Origin: Methylogaea oryzae | GTDB lineage: Bacteria; Pseudomonadota; Gammaproteobacteria; Methylococcales; Methylococcaceae | Direction of reading: 5' to 3' | Length of the DNA stretch: 64,000 nucleotides | Assembly: GCF_019669985.1 (NCBI RefSeq) | Contig: NZ_AP019782.1 | Coordinates: 124,001-188,000, forward strand | Shown: piece by piece, positions 44,876 to 54,724 of the stretch | Position numbering within the stretch: the first letter of the stretch is position 1 | Layout: each line of letters starts with the position of its first letter | Made by a program: the position numbers and the translations under genes | The notes under the pieces: model-generated | What the model saw: the letters and a program-made list of their open reading frames with translations, nothing else | Told to the model about the DNA's origin: nothing | Database searches by the model: none

Positions 44876-46177
44876 ATGGCGAATGGAAAATCTGGGGCGG
44901 GGAAGGCGGCGTGGGCCGCGCTTTTGTGGGTTTTGACCGCCCAGGCGGGGATCGATGAGGGCATGGCGGCTTTTCGCGCCGGCAGGTTCGAGGCGGCGTT
45001 GAAGGAGTTCGAGCCTTTGGCCGCCGGGGGCGATGCCTTGGCGCAGCTGCACTTGGGGATGATGTACGAGCAGGGCAGCGGCGTGCCGCGGGATTCGGCG
45101 CTGGCGGTGTCTTGGTTCCGTCGGGCGGCGGAGCGGGGCAATGCGGCCGCCCAGCGCAATCTCGGCGTGATGTATGCCACCGGCCGCGGCGTGCGGCAGG
45201 ATTATGCCCAGGCGCTGGAGTGGTATCGCAAAGCGGCTGAGCAAGGGCACGCGGCGGCGCAATTCAACGTCGGCGCCCTCTATGCGAAGGGCAGCGGCGT
45301 GCCGCAGGACTATGCCCAGGCGCTGGCGTGGTATCGGCGCTCGGCCGATCAGGGCTATGCGGCGGCGCAATCCGCCATCGGCAAGCTGTATGCGGAGGGG
45401 TTGGGCGTGCCGCAGGACTATGGGCAGGCCCTGGCTTGGTACCGGAAGGCGGCCGAGCAGAACGACGCGGGCGCGCAGAACAACCTCGGGGTGTTCTTTG
45501 CCGGCGGGTTTTCCGTTCCCCAGGATTACGCCCAGGCGGCGGCTTGGTACAAAAAAGCCGCCGATCAAGGCCAGGCCGACGCGTTGTACAACCTCGCCAC
45601 GCTGTATGCCCAGGGGCAGGGCGTGCCGAAGGACAGCCAGCAAGCCATGGCGCTGTATCGGCGGGCGGCGGAGAAAGGCCAGGTGGCGGCGTTGGCGCTG
45701 CTGGTCGCTCCGAAAAACGACCAGCCGCCGGCTGGGGGCGTCGCCGCCGCTCCGCCGGCTGCGCCTCCCCCGCCCGCGCCGGCGGCCAAAGCCCCCGAAG
45801 AGGCGCCGCGGCCGCCGGAGCCGGTGAAGGAGGCCGCCGAGGCGCCCGCGCAAGAGGAAGAGCGCGCCGAACCGCCTTCGCTGCTCGGCAAGTGGATTTG
45901 CGCGGGAACCGCCGCTTTGGGCGACGGCACGCGCAGCCGTGCCATCGAGGACAGTTTCGAATTTGTCGATGACGATCACGTCATCGTTTCCTCCAACGAG
46001 GTGAGCGGCACTTACGCCCTACGGGGGAGCCGCTTTACGCTGAAGTTGCCGGCCGTGGCGGTCGCCGCGGAGGGGCGCCTGGATTTCGTCGATGCGGACA
46101 CGTTCCATCAGGTGACCGACGCGCCCAGCAAGGATGGGCGCGTGGTGCATCGGGACTATCGCTGCACCCGCGACTAA
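44876..46177 (+). CDS. Sel1-repeat protein with unassigned C-terminal domain
   Basis: A 433-residue exported protein: a signal-like segment (ALLWVLTAQA), six tandem 36-residue Sel1 repeats (residues ~53-275; consensus LGxxYxxGxGVPQDYAQALAWYRKAAEQG), a Pro/Ala-rich linker (~285-335) and a C-terminal ~95-residue domain (LLGKWICAGTAALGDGTRSRAIEDS region, ending HRDYRCTRD) that resembles a small beta-barrel but is not assigned. Sel1 repeats mediate protein contacts in the envelope. ATG 44876 has GAGAGGG upstream. Confidence 0.82.
   Translation: MANGKSGAGKAAWAALLWVLTAQAGIDEGMAAFRAGRFEAALKEFEPLAAGGDALAQLHLGMMYEQGSGVPRDSALAVSWFRRAAERGNAAAQRNLGVMYATGRGVRQDYAQALEWYRKAAEQGHAAAQFNVGALYAKGSGVPQDYAQALAWYRRSADQGYAAAQSAIGKLYAEGLGVPQDYGQALAWYRKAAEQNDAGAQNNLGVFFAGGFSVPQDYAQAAAWYKKAADQGQADALYNLATLYAQGQGVPKDSQQAMALYRRAAEKGQVAALALLVAPKNDQPPAGGVAAAPPAAPPPPAPAAKAPEEAPRPPEPVKEAAEAPAQEEERAEPPSLLGKWICAGTAALGDGTRSRAIEDSFEFVDDDHVIVSSNEVSGTYALRGSRFTLKLPAVAVAAEGRLDFVDADTFHQVTDAPSKDGRVVHRDYRCTRD
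45032..45700 (+). repeat. Tandem 108-bp repeats encoding Sel1 units
   Basis: Six consecutive 36-codon units inside the Sel1-repeat gene, with closely similar DNA around GTGCCGCAGGACTATGCCCA in the middle units. Such direct repeats can change copy number by recombination. Confidence 0.85.
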
Positions 46178-46180
46178 CCC

Positions 46181-47110
46181 TCAGTTGCCCGCCGCCCGCG
46201 CCTGCAATTCCCGATAGGCGGCCACCTCGGCCAGCTTGGCCCGGCAAGCGGCGTCCGGCGTTTGGCCTTCCATGTGCTTGAAGTAGTATTCCAGCAGGGC
46301 GGCGGTGGCGATGGGCTCCAGGAAAGCGGCTTTCAGCACCCAGGACAGCGCGATGGCGAACACCAGCGGCCAAATGCCGGCGGACATGGGCAGGGCGGCG
46401 GCGATGTTGAAGACGGGCACTTGGATGACCAGGAACGACACCAGCCAGCCGGCGTAGACGAAGCCGTACATCCAGGCGGCGTTTTTATAGAAGCGCGGCC
46501 ACTGCGCGGCGCAGGATTCCAAGGCGGCGAGCCCCGAGCGCCAGGCGTTGGCGTCCTTGCGGCGCAATACGGCCGCCAGCAGCACGTCGCCGACGCTGGC
46601 GGCCACTTGGCCCAGCGCCATTTGCACGGCTTTCACCACGTGCGGTTGCTTGACCGGCAAGCAGGCCGACCAGTCGCAGCCGATCGCCGGCAGGCTGCGC
46701 AGGCAGCCGCGCAGGGCGTCGTCCAGCCGGGCCAGTTCCGTTACGCTGGGAAAGCGTTCGGTGGTTTGCTGCTTGGCGTAATCCACTTGCGCCCGGCCGG
46801 CCGGCAAGGGGCGGCCGTCGCGGTTCTCCACCAGGATGAGCAAATGGCTGGCGCGCACGGCGTGCAGCAGGCTATGGCGGATCTTGTAGACGAGCCAGAC
46901 GCACGCGGCGAAGCCGACAAAGGCGCCGGTGCTGGCGATGGGGCCGGGGTTGTTGCCGTAGGCGCCGATGGCGAAGCCGATGCCGGCGCCGCCCAGCACC
47001 GAAAGCATATAGGCCAGGCCCACCGCCAGGCTCACCAGAAAGCGGTAAATCACCATGGGCATGGTACTTTCGATGGTGCGAACCGCCGCCAACAAATTCA
47101 CGTCCCACAT
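46181..47110 (-). CDS. Integral membrane protein of unknown function
   Basis: A 309-residue protein I do not recognise. Hydrophobic segments lie near residues 20-45 and 55-78 (VIYRFLVSLAVGLAYMLSVL; TGAFVGFAACVWLVY) and three more in the C-terminal half (MYGFVYAGWLVSFLVIQVPVF; MSAGIWPLVFAIALSWVLKA; LEPIATAALLEYYF). A soluble middle part carries ARLDDALRGCLRSL and CDWSACLPVKQPHVV. It ends 3 nt before the convergent Sel1-repeat gene stop and lies 67 nt downstream of a DUF599 gene, so they may be co-transcribed. Confidence 0.6.
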   Translation of the reverse strand: MWDVNLLAAVRTIESTMPMVIYRFLVSLAVGLAYMLSVLGGAGIGFAIGAYGNNPGPIASTGAFVGFAACVWLVYKIRHSLLHAVRASHLLILVENRDGRPLPAGRAQVDYAKQQTTERFPSVTELARLDDALRGCLRSLPAIGCDWSACLPVKQPHVVKAVQMALGQVAASVGDVLLAAVLRRKDANAWRSGLAALESCAAQWPRFYKNAAWMYGFVYAGWLVSFLVIQVPVFNIAAALPMSAGIWPLVFAIALSWVLKAAFLEPIATAALLEYYFKHMEGQTPDAACRAKLAEVAAYRELQARAAGN

Positions 47111-47177
47111 GACTGCTCTCCCCGGATGTTGTTGTTATCGGATGGTTGGGCGGGGCCGGGCCCCGATCCGGGCCATG

Positions 47178-47864
47178 TTAATCCAAGCGGTGCAGCATCG
47201 CCAACAAGGCGTCGGACTTGAATTCGCGCCGGTACAACACCCACACCACCCACACCGTGGCGGCCATGAACAGCAGGGGGTGGATGAACCAGGCCAGGGC
47301 GCCCAGGCAGAAATAGTAGGTGCGCAGGCCGTAGTTGAAGGCGGAGCTGCCCAGCACCAGCACTTGCGCGGTGCTGTCGGCGAAGCGTTTGCGTTCTTCC
47401 TCCGATTCCTGCGGCAGCGGATTGCCGCCCACCATCATGGTGACGAAGGTCATTTGGCGCATGGCCCAGGTGAAGGTGAAGAAGGCGTAGACGAAGGCGA
47501 CGATCAGCAGGGTCAGCTTGATTTCCCATAGGCCCGGCGTGGGGTCCGCCGCGAACGGAATGCTGGCCAGCACGTCCATGGCTTTTTGCTGCGAGCCGAG
47601 GATGGTCAGCAGTCCGCCCAGGATCAGCACGGTGCTGGTGGCGAAGAAGGTGATGTTGCGCTCCAGGGTGGCCAGCGCCGTGGCGTCGGCGATGCGCACT
47701 TCGCGCCGGGTGATTTGCTCCATCCAGCGCCGCGCGTATTTGTCCACGGCGGTGTACAGGCAGTCGGTGGTGCGGGCCTTGCGGCGGGCGTAGACGGTAT
47801 AGCCGGCCCAGGCGAGCAGGAACCAGCACACCGCGACGATGTTGAGCAAAACGGTATCGAACAT
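47178..47864 (-). CDS. DUF599 membrane protein
   Basis: A 228-residue protein with four hydrophobic segments (first FDTVLLNIVAVCWFLLAWAGYTVYA) and the DUF599 marks WMEQITRREVRIADATALATLERNITFFATSTVL and GSSAFNYGLRTYYFCLGALAWF, read here in parts. The function is unknown. It precedes the membrane protein at 46.2-47.1 kb on the same strand. Confidence 0.83.
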   Translation of the reverse strand: MFDTVLLNIVAVCWFLLAWAGYTVYARRKARTTDCLYTAVDKYARRWMEQITRREVRIADATALATLERNITFFATSTVLILGGLLTILGSQQKAMDVLASIPFAADPTPGLWEIKLTLLIVAFVYAFFTFTWAMRQMTFVTMMVGGNPLPQESEEERKRFADSTAQVLVLGSSAFNYGLRTYYFCLGALAWFIHPLLFMAATVWVVWVLYRREFKSDALLAMLHRLD

Positions 47865-47885
47865 AGGGATAGTCGGTAATGGGGG

Positions 47886-50800
47886 TTATGCCGTCGCGGC
47901 CGGCGGCGTGTTGCGCAAGACGGTTTGGAACGCTTCGGCCCGTAACGGTTGGTCGAAATAAAAGCCTTGGGCTTCTTCGCAGCCTCTTTCCAGGAGGAAT
48001 TGCAGCTGCCCTTCGGTTTCCACGCCCTCGCCCACCACGGTCAAACGCAGGCTGTGCGCCAGGTTGATGACCGCATTGACGATGGCGGCGTCGTCCACGT
48101 CCGTTTCCAGGTCGCGTACAAAACCTTTGTCGATTTTAAGGCAGTTGATGGGAAAACGCTTCAAATAGCTCAGGGACGAATAGCCCGTGCCGAAATCGTC
48201 CACCGCCAGTCTGACGCCCATATCGCTCAACGCCTTGAGGGTGTCCAGGGCGCCGTCGGTGTCCTTCATCAACGCGCTTTCGGTGAGTTCCAGCTCCAAG
48301 CATTGGGGCGTTAGGCCGGTTTCGTCCAGCGCCTGGCGCACGCTGTCGACGAAGTTGCGCTGGGTGAATTGCAATGCCGAAACGTTGACCGCCACGACCA
48401 GGTTTTGACCGCTGCTGCGTTGGAATTCCAGCATCTGCCGGCAGGCTTCCCGCAGGGCCCAGTCGCCGATGGGGACGATTAGGCCGCATTCCTCCGCCAC
48501 CGGGATGAAGCGCACCGGCGAGACGATGCCCAGCTTCGGATGGTTCCAGCGCAGCAGCGCTTCGCAACCGACGACGCGGCGCTGCTTGATGTCCACTTTG
48601 GGTTGGTAGTAAAGCTCCAGCTCGCCCCGCTCCAACGCGCCGCGCAGGCCGTTCTCCAGGTGCAGACGCTCGTGGGCGGCGGCGTTCATCTCCTCGTTGA
48701 AGAACTGGTACGCGCCGCGGCCGGCCTGTTTGGCGTGGTACATGGCCGAGTCGGCGTTTTTCATTAACGTGACGATGTCGGTGCCGTCCAGGGGGTATAT
48801 CGCCACGCCGATGCTGGAGGATATGGTCAGCGGGTGCCCGTCGATCATGGCGCTGTCCGCCAGCGTGTCGAGTATTTTTTGCGCCACGTGGGCGGCGCCG
48901 TCGCCGTCCGTTTCCGGCAATACCACCAGGAATTCGTCGCCGCCCAGGCGGCCCACGGTGTCCACTTCCCGCAGGCAGCCGCTCACCCGCTTGGCCACTT
49001 CCTGCAGCAAGCCGTCGCCGACGTGGTGGCCGAGCGAGTCGTTGATGAATTTGAAACGGTCCAGGTCGAGGAACAGCACCGCCATATTGGTGTCGCCCCG
49101 GTCGGCGGCGAGCAAGGCTTGTTGTATGCGGTCGCGGGTCAGGTTGCGGTTGGGCAGCTGCGTCAGCTCGTCGTAATGGGCGAGGAACTGGATGCGGTCC
49201 TCGGCTTGCTTGCGTTCAGTGATGTCGGAAAAAATGGCGACGTAGTGGCCGATGCCGCCGGCGTCGTCCCGCGCCACGCTGATGGACAGCCATTCCACGT
49301 AGAACTCGCCGTTTTTGCGGCGGTTCCAGATTTCGCCCTGCCAGTAGCCGGCGTCCTGCAGGCTCTGCCACAGGCGCTGGTAGAACGCCGCCGGCTGCCG
49401 GCCGGAACTGAGCATCTTGGGGTTTTTGCCGATCACTTCGTCCTGGCTGTAGCCGGTGATGTGCTCGAACGCCGGGTTGACGGCGATGATGGTGTTGTTC
49501 GCGTCGGTGATGACGATGGCTTCGGAGGCGGTCTTGAACACCTGCTCGGACAGGCGCAGTTTTTCCTCCGCCTGCTTGCGGTCGGTGACGTTGGTGGCGA
49601 TGCCGCCCAGGTAGCGGTTGCCGTGGCGGTCGCTGAAAGGGAACTTCACCGACAGCCAAGTCTCCAGCCGGCCCTTGCGCACGGCCCGTTCTTCCATCAC
49701 CTGGGCCTTGTGGCCCGCCAATACCGCCAGGTCGTTGTCGCGGAACGCTTGGGCGGCGTCCTTCGGCCACAGATCCTCGTCGGTTTTGCCCTGCCATTGT
49801 TCCGGCGAGGTGAAGCCGAAGCCTTTGGCGTAGGCCTTGTTGATGTAGATCAGCCGGCCTTGGGCATCCTTGACGAAGGCCAGGCCGGGGCTGTTGTCCA
49901 TGAACAGGTTGAAGCGGTCCTGGCTCTCCAGCATTTTAGCGTTGGCTTTTTCCAGTCGCCGCCGTTGCAGCTGGGTGTTGTAGAGATGCCCGGCGAAGGC
50001 GCAACTGAGCAGTACGCCGACGGCCAGCACCACTTCCGGTTGCCGGCTGCGCCGATCTTCCAGGTAAGCGGGGGTGGGGTGTAGCTGCAACAGCCATTGG
50101 CGGCCGGCCACGTCGACGGTGCGGACGAAATCCAGTCCGCGATTGCGGGCAACGGCGATGTCGCTGTTTTTCGCCAGGCGATGGTAGATCAGCTCGTCGT
50201 GCTGATGGGTGTGGAGGTAGAACAGCACATCGACGCCTTGCTCCGGAAGCCCGGCGATGACGCCTTGCACCAGGTCGTCCAAGCGCAGGTCGGCGGCGAC
50301 GAAGCCGCGCAATTGCCGACGGCGTTCCGCCGGTGTCTGCAAATGCGGGTTCCGGTAAATCGGCAGGGACAAGATGACCCTGCCGTTATTGGTTGCCGCC
50401 GCGTCGCCCTTTTGCGTGCTGAAATGGTAGGGGATGAACGTGGTCGCTTGGCCCGTATCCGCCGCCAGCCATTTGTATTCCATTTGCGCCGGGTTAGAGG
50501 CCACGTCGAATCCCAGCGCGCTGTCCTGCGCCGTGCGGGTGACTTCGTAGTAAACCGGCAAATGCGCCGTGCGTTCCCGCGCTCGCTCGAAGCCGGCGGT
50601 GGGGCCGGCTTCGACGAATTGGAATTCGGCTATCCCGTCCTGCCGCGCTTTGGCTTCGAAGGAAGCCCGTTCGTTGAGGGGGACCAGCGGCTGCCACTGC
50701 AAACGGTCGAGCTCGGGCAGCCATTGCAGCATTTCGCGCCCATAGCCTTGGAATTGGTCGCGGCCGACCGAGTCGCCGACGGTGAGCAAGGCGCCGACTG

Positions 50801-51068
50801 CGCGCAGCCCGTCGACCGCCCGAAGCAGCCGCATGTTCAGCATTTCGGCCCTCTCGGCCCCCACTTCTTCCAAATCCCGCTGCGCCGCGTCTTGTTGCGC
50901 GTTGCTGGACAGGTGGGAAAAAAAAGCGGATGCCGCCAACCCCAGCAGGAGCAGGGCGAAGGCGGCATTGGTCCACGCCGCCGGCGATGCCGGTTCCCGG
51001 GCGCTGTGTTCGGAGGAGGGCGCAGGCGAGTCCGCCTGCGGCGGAGAGGGCGGTACCGGGCTTGTCAT
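47886..51068 (-). CDS. CHASE-PAS-PAS-GGDEF-EAL membrane signalling protein
   Basis: A 1060-residue inner-membrane protein. A Ser/Pro-rich N-terminus, a membrane span (~residues 33-52), a periplasmic CHASE domain (~80-290; LQWQPLVPLNERASFE) and a second span (EVVLAVGVLLSCAFAGHLY) come first. Two PAS domains follow (NSPGLAFVKDAQGRLIYINKAY; SEAIVITDANNTIIAVNPAF), then GGDEF with an intact RLGGDEF motif, and EAL with CEALLRWNHPKLG. Both catalytic motifs look complete, so it may make and degrade cyclic di-GMP. It is monocistronic. Confidence 0.94.
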   Translation of the reverse strand: MTSPVPPSPPQADSPAPSSEHSAREPASPAAWTNAAFALLLLGLAASAFFSHLSSNAQQDAAQRDLEEVGAERAEMLNMRLLRAVDGLRAVGALLTVGDSVGRDQFQGYGREMLQWLPELDRLQWQPLVPLNERASFEAKARQDGIAEFQFVEAGPTAGFERARERTAHLPVYYEVTRTAQDSALGFDVASNPAQMEYKWLAADTGQATTFIPYHFSTQKGDAAATNNGRVILSLPIYRNPHLQTPAERRRQLRGFVAADLRLDDLVQGVIAGLPEQGVDVLFYLHTHQHDELIYHRLAKNSDIAVARNRGLDFVRTVDVAGRQWLLQLHPTPAYLEDRRSRQPEVVLAVGVLLSCAFAGHLYNTQLQRRRLEKANAKMLESQDRFNLFMDNSPGLAFVKDAQGRLIYINKAYAKGFGFTSPEQWQGKTDEDLWPKDAAQAFRDNDLAVLAGHKAQVMEERAVRKGRLETWLSVKFPFSDRHGNRYLGGIATNVTDRKQAEEKLRLSEQVFKTASEAIVITDANNTIIAVNPAFEHITGYSQDEVIGKNPKMLSSGRQPAAFYQRLWQSLQDAGYWQGEIWNRRKNGEFYVEWLSISVARDDAGGIGHYVAIFSDITERKQAEDRIQFLAHYDELTQLPNRNLTRDRIQQALLAADRGDTNMAVLFLDLDRFKFINDSLGHHVGDGLLQEVAKRVSGCLREVDTVGRLGGDEFLVVLPETDGDGAAHVAQKILDTLADSAMIDGHPLTISSSIGVAIYPLDGTDIVTLMKNADSAMYHAKQAGRGAYQFFNEEMNAAAHERLHLENGLRGALERGELELYYQPKVDIKQRRVVGCEALLRWNHPKLGIVSPVRFIPVAEECGLIVPIGDWALREACRQMLEFQRSSGQNLVVAVNVSALQFTQRNFVDSVRQALDETGLTPQCLELELTESALMKDTDGALDTLKALSDMGVRLAVDDFGTGYSSLSYLKRFPINCLKIDKGFVRDLETDVDDAAIVNAVINLAHSLRLTVVGEGVETEGQLQFLLERGCEEAQGFYFDQPLRAEAFQTVLRNTPPAATA

Positions 51069-51343
51069 GCCGGTGCTCCGCTCGGCGCGTTGGGGTGGGC
51101 CGGGCCCGCCGCTGGGAGAGGCTCGTCTGCTTTGGGCGGGCGCGAAGCCGGTAAGAGGCTGGCGCGGGCAGCGAACTTGGGATTGGTCATGGGGCGACGA
51201 AAGCAGCCTGTGGCAAATAGCATTAACGATTGTAGGGAAGTTTATGGCGTATTGACGCTCGCTCCCAAATAAAAATGTGCGCTGGTTCTCGTTTAGTGGA
51301 AGGTGCGCCGATCGGCTACAATTCGGGTTCTCACCGAGGATAT

Positions 51344-52528
51344 ATGCCCGCCATGTCCGCCCAATCCGCAGCCAAACCTTTGTTCATCGACACCGCCGCA
51401 TCCCTGAATGCGTTTTGCCAATCCATCGCGGGCTGTACTTGGCTGGCCATGGATACCGAGTTCCTGCGCGACAAGAGCTACTATCCGCAGTTCTGCTTGC
51501 TGCAAATCGCCGCCGACGGCCACGTGGCCTGCATCGATCCCCAGGCTTTGCCGGACCTGGGGCCGCTGCTGGACATCCTGTACGATCCCAAAGTCACCAA
51601 AGTGCTGCACGCGGCCCGCCAGGACATGGAGATTTTTCACCAGCGCTACGGCCGTTTGCCCGCGCCGGTGTTCGACACGCAGATCGCCGCGCCCTTGCTG
51701 GGCTATGCCGACCAGATCGGTTACGCCGGTTTGGTGCAGGAGCTGCTGGGCAAGCAGCTGGAAAAAGGCCATTCCCGCACGGATTGGTCGCAGCGGCCGT
51801 TAAGCGCCGATCAGCTGAAATACGCGGCGGATGACGTCATCTACTTGGCCCGTTTGTACCCGGAGTTGTGCAATCGGCTGGAAGCCCTGGGACGCTTGGA
51901 CTGGCTGTCCAGCGACTTTCAAGCGCTATGCGACCCGGCGCTGTACGAGAATCCGCCGGAAAACGCCTGGATGCGTTTGAGCGGCGCGTTCAAGCTGAAA
52001 GGCGCGGCGTTGTCCGTGCTGCAGGCCGTCGCTGCTTGGCGGGAGCGCACCGCGCAGAAAGAAAACCAGCCGCGCGGCTGGGTGTTGAAGGACGATGTGT
52101 TGTTCGACCTGGCCCGCTTGCAGCCCAAAGGCATGGAGCAGCTGCAAACCCTGCGCGCCATCGGCGACCGTACCCTCAAACGCCACGGCGACGAGCTCTG
52201 CGCCCTGGTGCGCCACGCCGTCGCCCAGCCGCCGCAACCCTTGGCGCTCAAAGCCCGTTCGGCGCCGGCTACGCCGGAGCGGGAGGCGCTGCTGGACGTG
52301 TTGGGCGCCGTGGTGCGGCTGCTGGCCGAGCGCCATACCCTCAACCCGGCGGTGGTGGCCGGCCGCAAGGATTTGGAGGCCTTGGTCGCCGGCGAGCAAA
52401 ACTGCAAGCTGCGGGAGGGCTGGCGCCACCACCTGGTGGGGGCCGAGCTGGAGGCGCTGCTGCGCGGCGAGCACGATTTGCGCGTGGTGGCCGGCCGCTT
52501 GCGCCTGGAACCGCGTCCTCCCGGCTAA
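51344..52528 (+). CDS. rnd: Ribonuclease D
   Basis: A 394-residue 3'-5' exoribonuclease that trims tRNA 3' ends. The DEDD motifs are present: MDTEFLRD (D37, E39), LHAARQDMEIF, and KYAADDVIYLARLYPEL (exo III Tyr/Asp). An HRDC domain follows with KENQPRGWVLKDDVLFDLA and LQTLRAIGD. ATG 51344 follows GAGGA; ATG 51353 is also possible. A TACAAT -10-like hexamer lies at 51317-51322. Confidence 0.95.
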   Translation: MPAMSAQSAAKPLFIDTAASLNAFCQSIAGCTWLAMDTEFLRDKSYYPQFCLLQIAADGHVACIDPQALPDLGPLLDILYDPKVTKVLHAARQDMEIFHQRYGRLPAPVFDTQIAAPLLGYADQIGYAGLVQELLGKQLEKGHSRTDWSQRPLSADQLKYAADDVIYLARLYPELCNRLEALGRLDWLSSDFQALCDPALYENPPENAWMRLSGAFKLKGAALSVLQAVAAWRERTAQKENQPRGWVLKDDVLFDLARLQPKGMEQLQTLRAIGDRTLKRHGDELCALVRHAVAQPPQPLALKARSAPATPEREALLDVLGAVVRLLAERHTLNPAVVAGRKDLEALVAGEQNCKLREGWRHHLVGAELEALLRGEHDLRVVAGRLRLEPRPPG

Positions 52529-52531
52529 GCC

Positions 52532-54082
52532 ATGGCGCCGCCGCCGCTGATCCAGGCGCTGCTTAACCCGGCCGTTTATCCGGCCGGCGCGGATCGGGTC
52601 GAGCTGGCGGAAACCCACATCTCCTGGGTGCTTTTGGCGGGCGACTACGCCTACAAGATCAAAAAGCCGGTGGACTTCGGCTTTCTCGACTTCTCCTCCC
52701 TGGCCAAGCGCCGCCACTACTGCGAAGAGGAACTGCGCCTCAACCGCCGTCTGGCGCCCGACCTGTACCTGGACGTGTTGCCCATCGCCGGCACGGCGGA
52801 AGCGCCCATTCTGGGCGGCGCCGGCGCAGCGCAGGAATACGCCGTGCTCATGCGCCGTTTCGACGAGGACGCCCGCTACTGCCGCTTGGCGGAGGCGGGG
52901 CGGCTGGGCGCGGAGCAGGTCGACGCGCTGGCTGACCTGCTGGCCGACTTCCACGCCCGCGCTCCTCGCGACGGCCAAGACGCGCCGGAGGCGTTCCGCA
53001 AGGCGGTCGAGGAAAACTTCACTCCCCTGCTGGCGCGTTGGCCGGATGCCGACTCCGCGAGACGGCGCGAGCTCGACGCCCTGCATCGTTGGGCGACGGA
53101 ACGGCTGGAGCGGCTGCGCGCCCTGCTGGTCCAGCGCCAACGTGAGGGCCGCGTGCGCGAATGCCACGGCGATCTGCACCTGGGCAATCTGGTCTGGCAC
53201 GAGCGCAAATCCCTGCCGTTCGACTGCATCGAATTCAGCGCGGGCCTGCGCTGGCTGGACGTGCTGAGCGAGCTGGCCTTCACCGCCATGGACCTGGAGG
53301 CCTACGGGCTTCCGCGCCTGGCTTGGCGGTTGCTGAACCGCTATTTGGAGCACACCGGCGATTACGCCGGCTTGGCGCTGTGGGACGACTACCGCGTTTA
53401 CCGCGCCTTGGTGCGGGCCAAAGTGGCGGCATTAGGCGCCGGCGCCGTTTTGGAGGGCGCGTCCTTGGCCGCCTGCGAGCGCTATCTGGCCCTGGCCGGA
53501 CGCATCGCCCACGGCCGCCGGCCTTGGCTGGTCATCACCTGCGGCGTTTCCGGCAGCGGCAAAACCCGGCTGAGCGGGATGCTGCTGGAGGTGTTGGAGG
53601 CCGCGCGGCTGCGCAGCGACGTGGAACGCAAGCGGTTGCACGGCCTGGCGGCGACGGCGGCCAGCGGATCCGGCCTGGGAGACGGTCTTTACAGCCGGGA
53701 CGCCAGCCGTCGCACCTACCGGCATTTGCTGGACACCGCCGAAGCGCTGTTGCGCGCCGGCCAGCCCGTCATCGTCGACGCGGCCTTTCTCGGAAAGCAT
53801 GATCGCGACGCTTTTCGTCGTCTGGCCGAAGCTTGCGAAGTTCCTTTCCTTATTCTGCACACCGTCGCCCCCGCCGGCTTGCTGCGCGAACGAGTCGCGC
53901 AACGCTTGAGGGCCGGCGGGGACGCTTCCGAAGCCACGCCGGCGGTGTTGGAGCGGCAGCTGGCGGTTTTCGAGCCCCTGGCCGGCGAGGAGGCGCTATG
54001 CGCGGTGACGGTGGATACCGGCGCTGGCGTCGGCGAGGAGGCGCTTACGGCCGATATCGCCCGGCGTTTGCGCCTAGCGTAG
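52532..54082 (+). CDS. Kinase-like (APH) / AAA ATPase fusion protein
   Basis: A 516-residue protein. The N-terminal half is an aminoglycoside-phosphotransferase-like fold (YAYKIKKPVDFGFLDFS with its Lys, CHGDLHLGNLVW with the HGDxHxxN catalytic loop, and CIEFSAGLRWLDVLSELAF). The C-terminal half is a P-loop ATPase/kinase (VITCGVSGSGKTRLSGMLLE). This fused form is widespread and uncharacterised; drug resistance should not be assumed. It starts 3 nt after the rnd stop. Confidence 0.9.
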   Translation: MAPPPLIQALLNPAVYPAGADRVELAETHISWVLLAGDYAYKIKKPVDFGFLDFSSLAKRRHYCEEELRLNRRLAPDLYLDVLPIAGTAEAPILGGAGAAQEYAVLMRRFDEDARYCRLAEAGRLGAEQVDALADLLADFHARAPRDGQDAPEAFRKAVEENFTPLLARWPDADSARRRELDALHRWATERLERLRALLVQRQREGRVRECHGDLHLGNLVWHERKSLPFDCIEFSAGLRWLDVLSELAFTAMDLEAYGLPRLAWRLLNRYLEHTGDYAGLALWDDYRVYRALVRAKVAALGAGAVLEGASLAACERYLALAGRIAHGRRPWLVITCGVSGSGKTRLSGMLLEVLEAARLRSDVERKRLHGLAATAASGSGLGDGLYSRDASRRTYRHLLDTAEALLRAGQPVIVDAAFLGKHDRDAFRRLAEACEVPFLILHTVAPAGLLRERVAQRLRAGGDASEATPAVLERQLAVFEPLAGEEALCAVTVDTGAGVGEEALTADIARRLRLA

Positions 54083-54724
54083 CGGAGCCGCCCGGTCTCC
54101 CACGAACGGATTGGAGCGTCGTTCCTCGCCGAATGTGGACATGGGGCCGTGGCCGGGGATGAAGGCGACGTCGTCGCCCAGAGGCCAGAGGCGCTCGCGG
54201 ATGGAGCGCAGCAGGGTGTTTAAGTCGCCGCGGGGGAAATCGGTGCGGCCGATGGAGCCCTGGAACAGCACGTCGCCCACCAAGGCCAGCCGGTCGGCCG
54301 GCGAATAGAACACCACGTGGCCGGGCGTGTGTCCCGGGCAATGCAGCACCTCCAACTCCGCCTCGCCGACCGTCACCGTATCGCCATCCTCCAGCCAGCG
54401 ATCCGGCTCGAACGCGGGTATCGGCGGCAGTCCGAACATGCGTCCTTGCTCGGGCAGCATGTCTATCCAGAAACGCTCTTCCTTGTGCGGCCCTTCCACC
54501 GGGATGCCCAAGCGCTGCGCCAATTCCGCCACGCCGCCGGCGTGGTCGATGTGGCCGTGGGTGACGAGGATTTTTTCCAGCGTCAGTCCGCGCCGTTCCG
54601 CTTGGGTGAGGATTTGATCCACGTCGCCGCCGGGATCCACTACGGCGCCTCGCAGCGTGGCGTCGCACCAGAGCAGTGTGCAGTTTTGCTGAAAAGGGGT
54701 GACGGGAACGATGAAGTAACGCAT
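54074..54724 (-). CDS. Metallo-beta-lactamase-fold hydrolase (glyoxalase II-like)
   Basis: A 216-residue hydrolase with LVTHGHIDHAGGVAEL (H56, H58, D60, H61), LEVLHCPGHTPGHVVF and LVGDVLFQGSIGRTDFPRG, FIPGHGPMSTFGEERR: the complete zinc-ligand set of the glyoxalase II-like/YcbL group. The substrate is probably a thioester such as S-lactoylglutathione, by family. It converges on the APH/AAA gene and overlaps it by 9 bp. Confidence 0.92.
   Translation of the reverse strand: MRYFIVPVTPFQQNCTLLWCDATLRGAVVDPGGDVDQILTQAERRGLTLEKILVTHGHIDHAGGVAELAQRLGIPVEGPHKEERFWIDMLPEQGRMFGLPPIPAFEPDRWLEDGDTVTVGEAELEVLHCPGHTPGHVVFYSPADRLALVGDVLFQGSIGRTDFPRGDLNTLLRSIRERLWPLGDDVAFIPGHGPMSTFGEERRSNPFVGDRAAPLR

Noticed and set aside
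52532-54082. Aminoglycoside resistance gene
   Set aside because: The APH-like fold is fused to a P-loop ATPase of a widespread uncharacterised family in a chromosomal housekeeping context.
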